A DNA stretch of 64,000 bases, from NCBI GenBank assembly GCA_016713125.1, contig JADJPT010000004.1, positions 124,001 through 188,000 of the forward strand, read 5' to 3'. The translations under genes and the position numbers were made by a program. Shown here one piece after another: positions 62,523 through 64,000 of the stretch (the stretch's first letter is position 1; every line of letters starts with the position of its first letter). The DNA is from Betaproteobacteria bacterium. Its GTDB lineage: Bacteria > Pseudomonadota > Gammaproteobacteria > Burkholderiales > SG8-39. The notes below the pieces were generated by a model, which was given only the letters and a program-made list of their open reading frames with translations, had not been told where the DNA came from and did no database searches.

Positions 62523-63374
62523 TCAGGGATTGGGCCCGGTGGCCATCGGGCGGGCCGGATCCTTGCACCACTCGCTCCAGGAACCGGGGTAGAGCCGCGA
62601 GCCGGACAGGCCCGCGAGTTCCATGGCGATGATGTTGTGGCAGGCAGAAACTCCGGAGCCGCACTGGTGCACGATCTGCGCCGGTGTGCGGTTGCCGAGC
62701 AGCGCCGCGTACTCGGCGGCCAGCACCTCGGGCTTCTTGAAGCAGCCCTCGGCGTCGAGGTTCTGCACATAGGGTCGGTTCAGCGCGCCGGGAATATGGC
62801 CGCCCACCGGGTCGATGGTCTCGCCTTCGCCGGCGTAGCGCCCCGCGGCGCGCGCATCGAGCACCGTGACTTCGGGCTTGCCCAGGTTGGCGAGCACGAA
62901 ATCGGCATCCACGCTCATGGCCTGCGGCGTGCCGCTGAACACGCTGGCCGGATGGCTGGGCACCTTGTCGGTGACCGGGCGTCCTTCCCTGCCCCACTTC
63001 TGGAAGCCGCCATCGAGCACCGCGACCTTGTCGTGGCCGATCCAGCGCAGCATCCACCACAGGCGACCCGCGGTCATGCCGCCGGCCGCGTCGTAGATCA
63101 CGATCTGCTGGTTGTTGCGCAGGCCCTTGGCGCCGAGCATGGCGAGGAAGGCCGCGGGTTCGGGCAGCGGATGCCGTCCGGTGCGCGGACCCTTGGGACC
63201 GGACAGTTCGCCCTCCATGGAGATGAAGGTGGCGCCGGGAATATGGCTCTGCGCGTACAGCTGCGCACCCAGGGCGTGGTTGGCGAGGTCGTAGCGCAGG
63301 TCGAGGATGCGCCAGGCCGGGTCGTCCAGGTGCTGGGCGAGGAGGTCGGTGGAAACGAGCGTGGTGTGGTTCAT
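62523..63374 (-). CDS. sseA: 3-mercaptopyruvate sulfurtransferase
   Basis: A 283-residue two-domain rhodanese. Domain 1: WRILDLRYDLANHALGAQLY, HIPGATFISMEGELSGPKGP; domain 2: TVLDARAAGRYAGEGETIDP, GGHIPGALNRPYVQNL and the active-site loop IVHQCGSGVSACHNIIAMEL. The CGSGVS loop is that of mercaptopyruvate sulfurtransferases rather than thiosulfate rhodaneses (CRxGxR/K). Start ATG 63374; an upstream in-frame start lies inside the CCG-type gene. Cytoplasmic sulfur transfer. Confidence 0.94.
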   Translation of the reverse strand: MNHTTLVSTDLLAQHLDDPAWRILDLRYDLANHALGAQLYAQSHIPGATFISMEGELSGPKGPRTGRHPLPEPAAFLAMLGAKGLRNNQQIVIYDAAGGMTAGRLWWMLRWIGHDKVAVLDGGFQKWGREGRPVTDKVPSHPASVFSGTPQAMSVDADFVLANLGKPEVTVLDARAAGRYAGEGETIDPVGGHIPGALNRPYVQNLDAEGCFKKPEVLAAEYAALLGNRTPAQIVHQCGSGVSACHNIIAMELAGLSGSRLYPGSWSEWCKDPARPMATGPNP

Positions 63375-63384
63375 GCGGCGGATT

Positions 63385-64000
63385 CTACCGGGACGGGAAC
63401 AGGTCGGCGACGAGCGTTTCGCGCAGTTCGGCCATCGGCATGCCGCTGCCGGCGAGGCTCGCGGCATGCTGCGCGAGAACCGCGTCCACGTCGGCGAGCC
63501 GCGTCATCTGCTTGTAGAGGTCCTCGCAGGCGATCCCCATGCTGGCGGCGAAGATCTCCATCACGTTGAGGATCTCGAATTCGGTCTCGCGCTCGAAGCG
63601 CACCACCTCGCGATGGCAGGCGTGGAAGACCGTGGCCAGCGTGGTGACCCCGGCCGCGGCGGCGGCGCGCAGTTCGGCGGCCAGCAGGTCGGTCTTGAAC
63701 GCGGGCAGCGCCGAAAGGTGCACGCTCATCAGTCCGGCGCGCGGCGTTTCGAGTTCGACGAATTCGACACCGGGTACGGCGCCCAGCAGTCGCTTCACGG
63801 CGCGATTGACCGCCGGCATCCCGGTGCGCTCGGAGAGCGCGACGCGCTTTTCGACGCGGTGCACGAACATCGCCGCCAGTTCGTCGAAGCGGCTGTCGAG
63901 ATACTCGAAATAGGGGGCGATGGTGAACGGCGCATCGCCGCCCGCGGCGCGCGCATGCGCCGGCAACTGCACCTCGCCCAGTTGCACCTGGCAGCTCGGG
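63385..64000 (-). CDS. CCG-domain (heterodisulfide reductase-like) protein, C-terminal part
   Basis: At least 204 residues; the frame is open to the window edge, so the N-terminus is missing. A PSCQVQLGEVQLP-type stretch opens it, followed by IAPYFEYLDSRFDELAAMFV, GVEFVELETPRAGLMSVHLS, TTLATVFHACHREVVRFERE and EFEILNVMEIFAASMGI. The Cys-His pair HACH and the layout recall HdrB/CCG-type Fe-S subunits, but only one or two cysteines are visible here, so this is a tentative family call. Last gene before sseA on this strand, 10 bases away, probably an operon. Confidence 0.5.
   Translation of the reverse strand, partial: PSCQVQLGEVQLPAHARAAGGDAPFTIAPYFEYLDSRFDELAAMFVHRVEKRVALSERTGMPAVNRAVKRLLGAVPGVEFVELETPRAGLMSVHLSALPAFKTDLLAAELRAAAAAGVTTLATVFHACHREVVRFERETEFEILNVMEIFAASMGIACEDLYKQMTRLADVDAVLAQHAASLAGSGMPMAELRETLVADLFPSR

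Overview
The window is 64 kb of GC-rich DNA (roughly 70% by eye), almost completely coding, and reads as a betaproteobacterial chromosome of a Burkholderiales-like or deep-branching uncultured lineage. Support comes from the order exbB-exbD-lpxK-Trm112-kdsB-adk, the recA-recX-alaS run, two Bug/TctC-type tricarboxylate receptors plus tctBA, a RibB protein with a degenerate RibA domain, and a membrane H+-pyrophosphatase. No tRNA, rRNA, CRISPR array, prophage or intact insertion sequence was seen. The sequence behaves like a draft assembly: single-base indels, mostly in homopolymers, break at least ten genes that must be functional (ribBA, nusB, thiL, alaS, hppA, exbB, miaA and others). They are densest in the first 3.7 kb, which also holds two abnormal poly-G tracts.

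Layout. 1-5.9 kb: rplS end and terminator, riboflavin genes (ribB/A-like, ribH), nusB, thiL, pgpA, pncC, an MFS transporter. 6.0-10.9 kb: a solute-binding-like protein, a flavin reductase-like protein, the AmmeMemoRadiSam pair (fused MEMO-AMMECR1 plus radical SAM enzyme), ung. 10.9-16.7 kb: a hydroxyisobutyrate dehydrogenase-family reductase, a LexA-box-controlled recA, recX, an odd non-coding block, alaS. 16.8-25.3 kb: EamA transporter, DUF6152/DUF6644 pair, Lon-like AAA ATPase, hotdog thioesterase, aroG behind a textbook Phe/Tyr attenuator, TSUP permease, GT39 transferase, DPPR-synthase-like UbiA protein, cyclic-nucleotide-binding protein. 25.4-32.5 kb: an arsenosugar-type cluster (arsS radical SAM, phosphoesterase, TVP38-FAD oxidoreductase fusion, DUF547, two cluster-type glycosyltransferases, DUF3047) without arsM.

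32.5-36.2 kb: a gene-poor 0.7 kb stretch, then tctB-tctA-terminator-tctC. 36.3-42.0 kb, minus strand: RidA, lone receiver, haloacid dehalogenase, SIMPL protein, anti-sigma, ECF sigma, cobalamin adenosyltransferase, xseA. A cluster of DnaA boxes lies between xseA and the divergent exbB. 42.4-50.2 kb: envelope genes exbB-exbD-lpxK-Trm112-kdsB-adk, then hppA and ggt. 50.3-53.6 kb: DUF2237, gntK-gnd, a Bug receptor, a parvulin. 53.5-60.4 kb, minus strand: the tsaE-amiC-mutL-miaA group, split by ybaK and by a plus-strand dedA-GNAT-VOC block. 60.4-64 kb: queG, an alpha/beta hydrolase, sseA and a truncated CCG-type protein.

The most interesting signals are non-coding. They are (1) the aroG attenuator, where terminator and antiterminator compete for one arm; (2) a four-copy family of roughly 60-85 bp intergenic palindromic elements, two of which share an 18-bp TGTATC/GATACA palindrome; (3) the DnaA-box cluster near 42.2 kb; and (4) the non-coding block that cuts off the 3' end of recX and the start of alaS. 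Protein-level points of note are the arsM-less arsenosugar cluster with its fusion oxidoreductase, and the fused AmmeMemoRadiSam gene.
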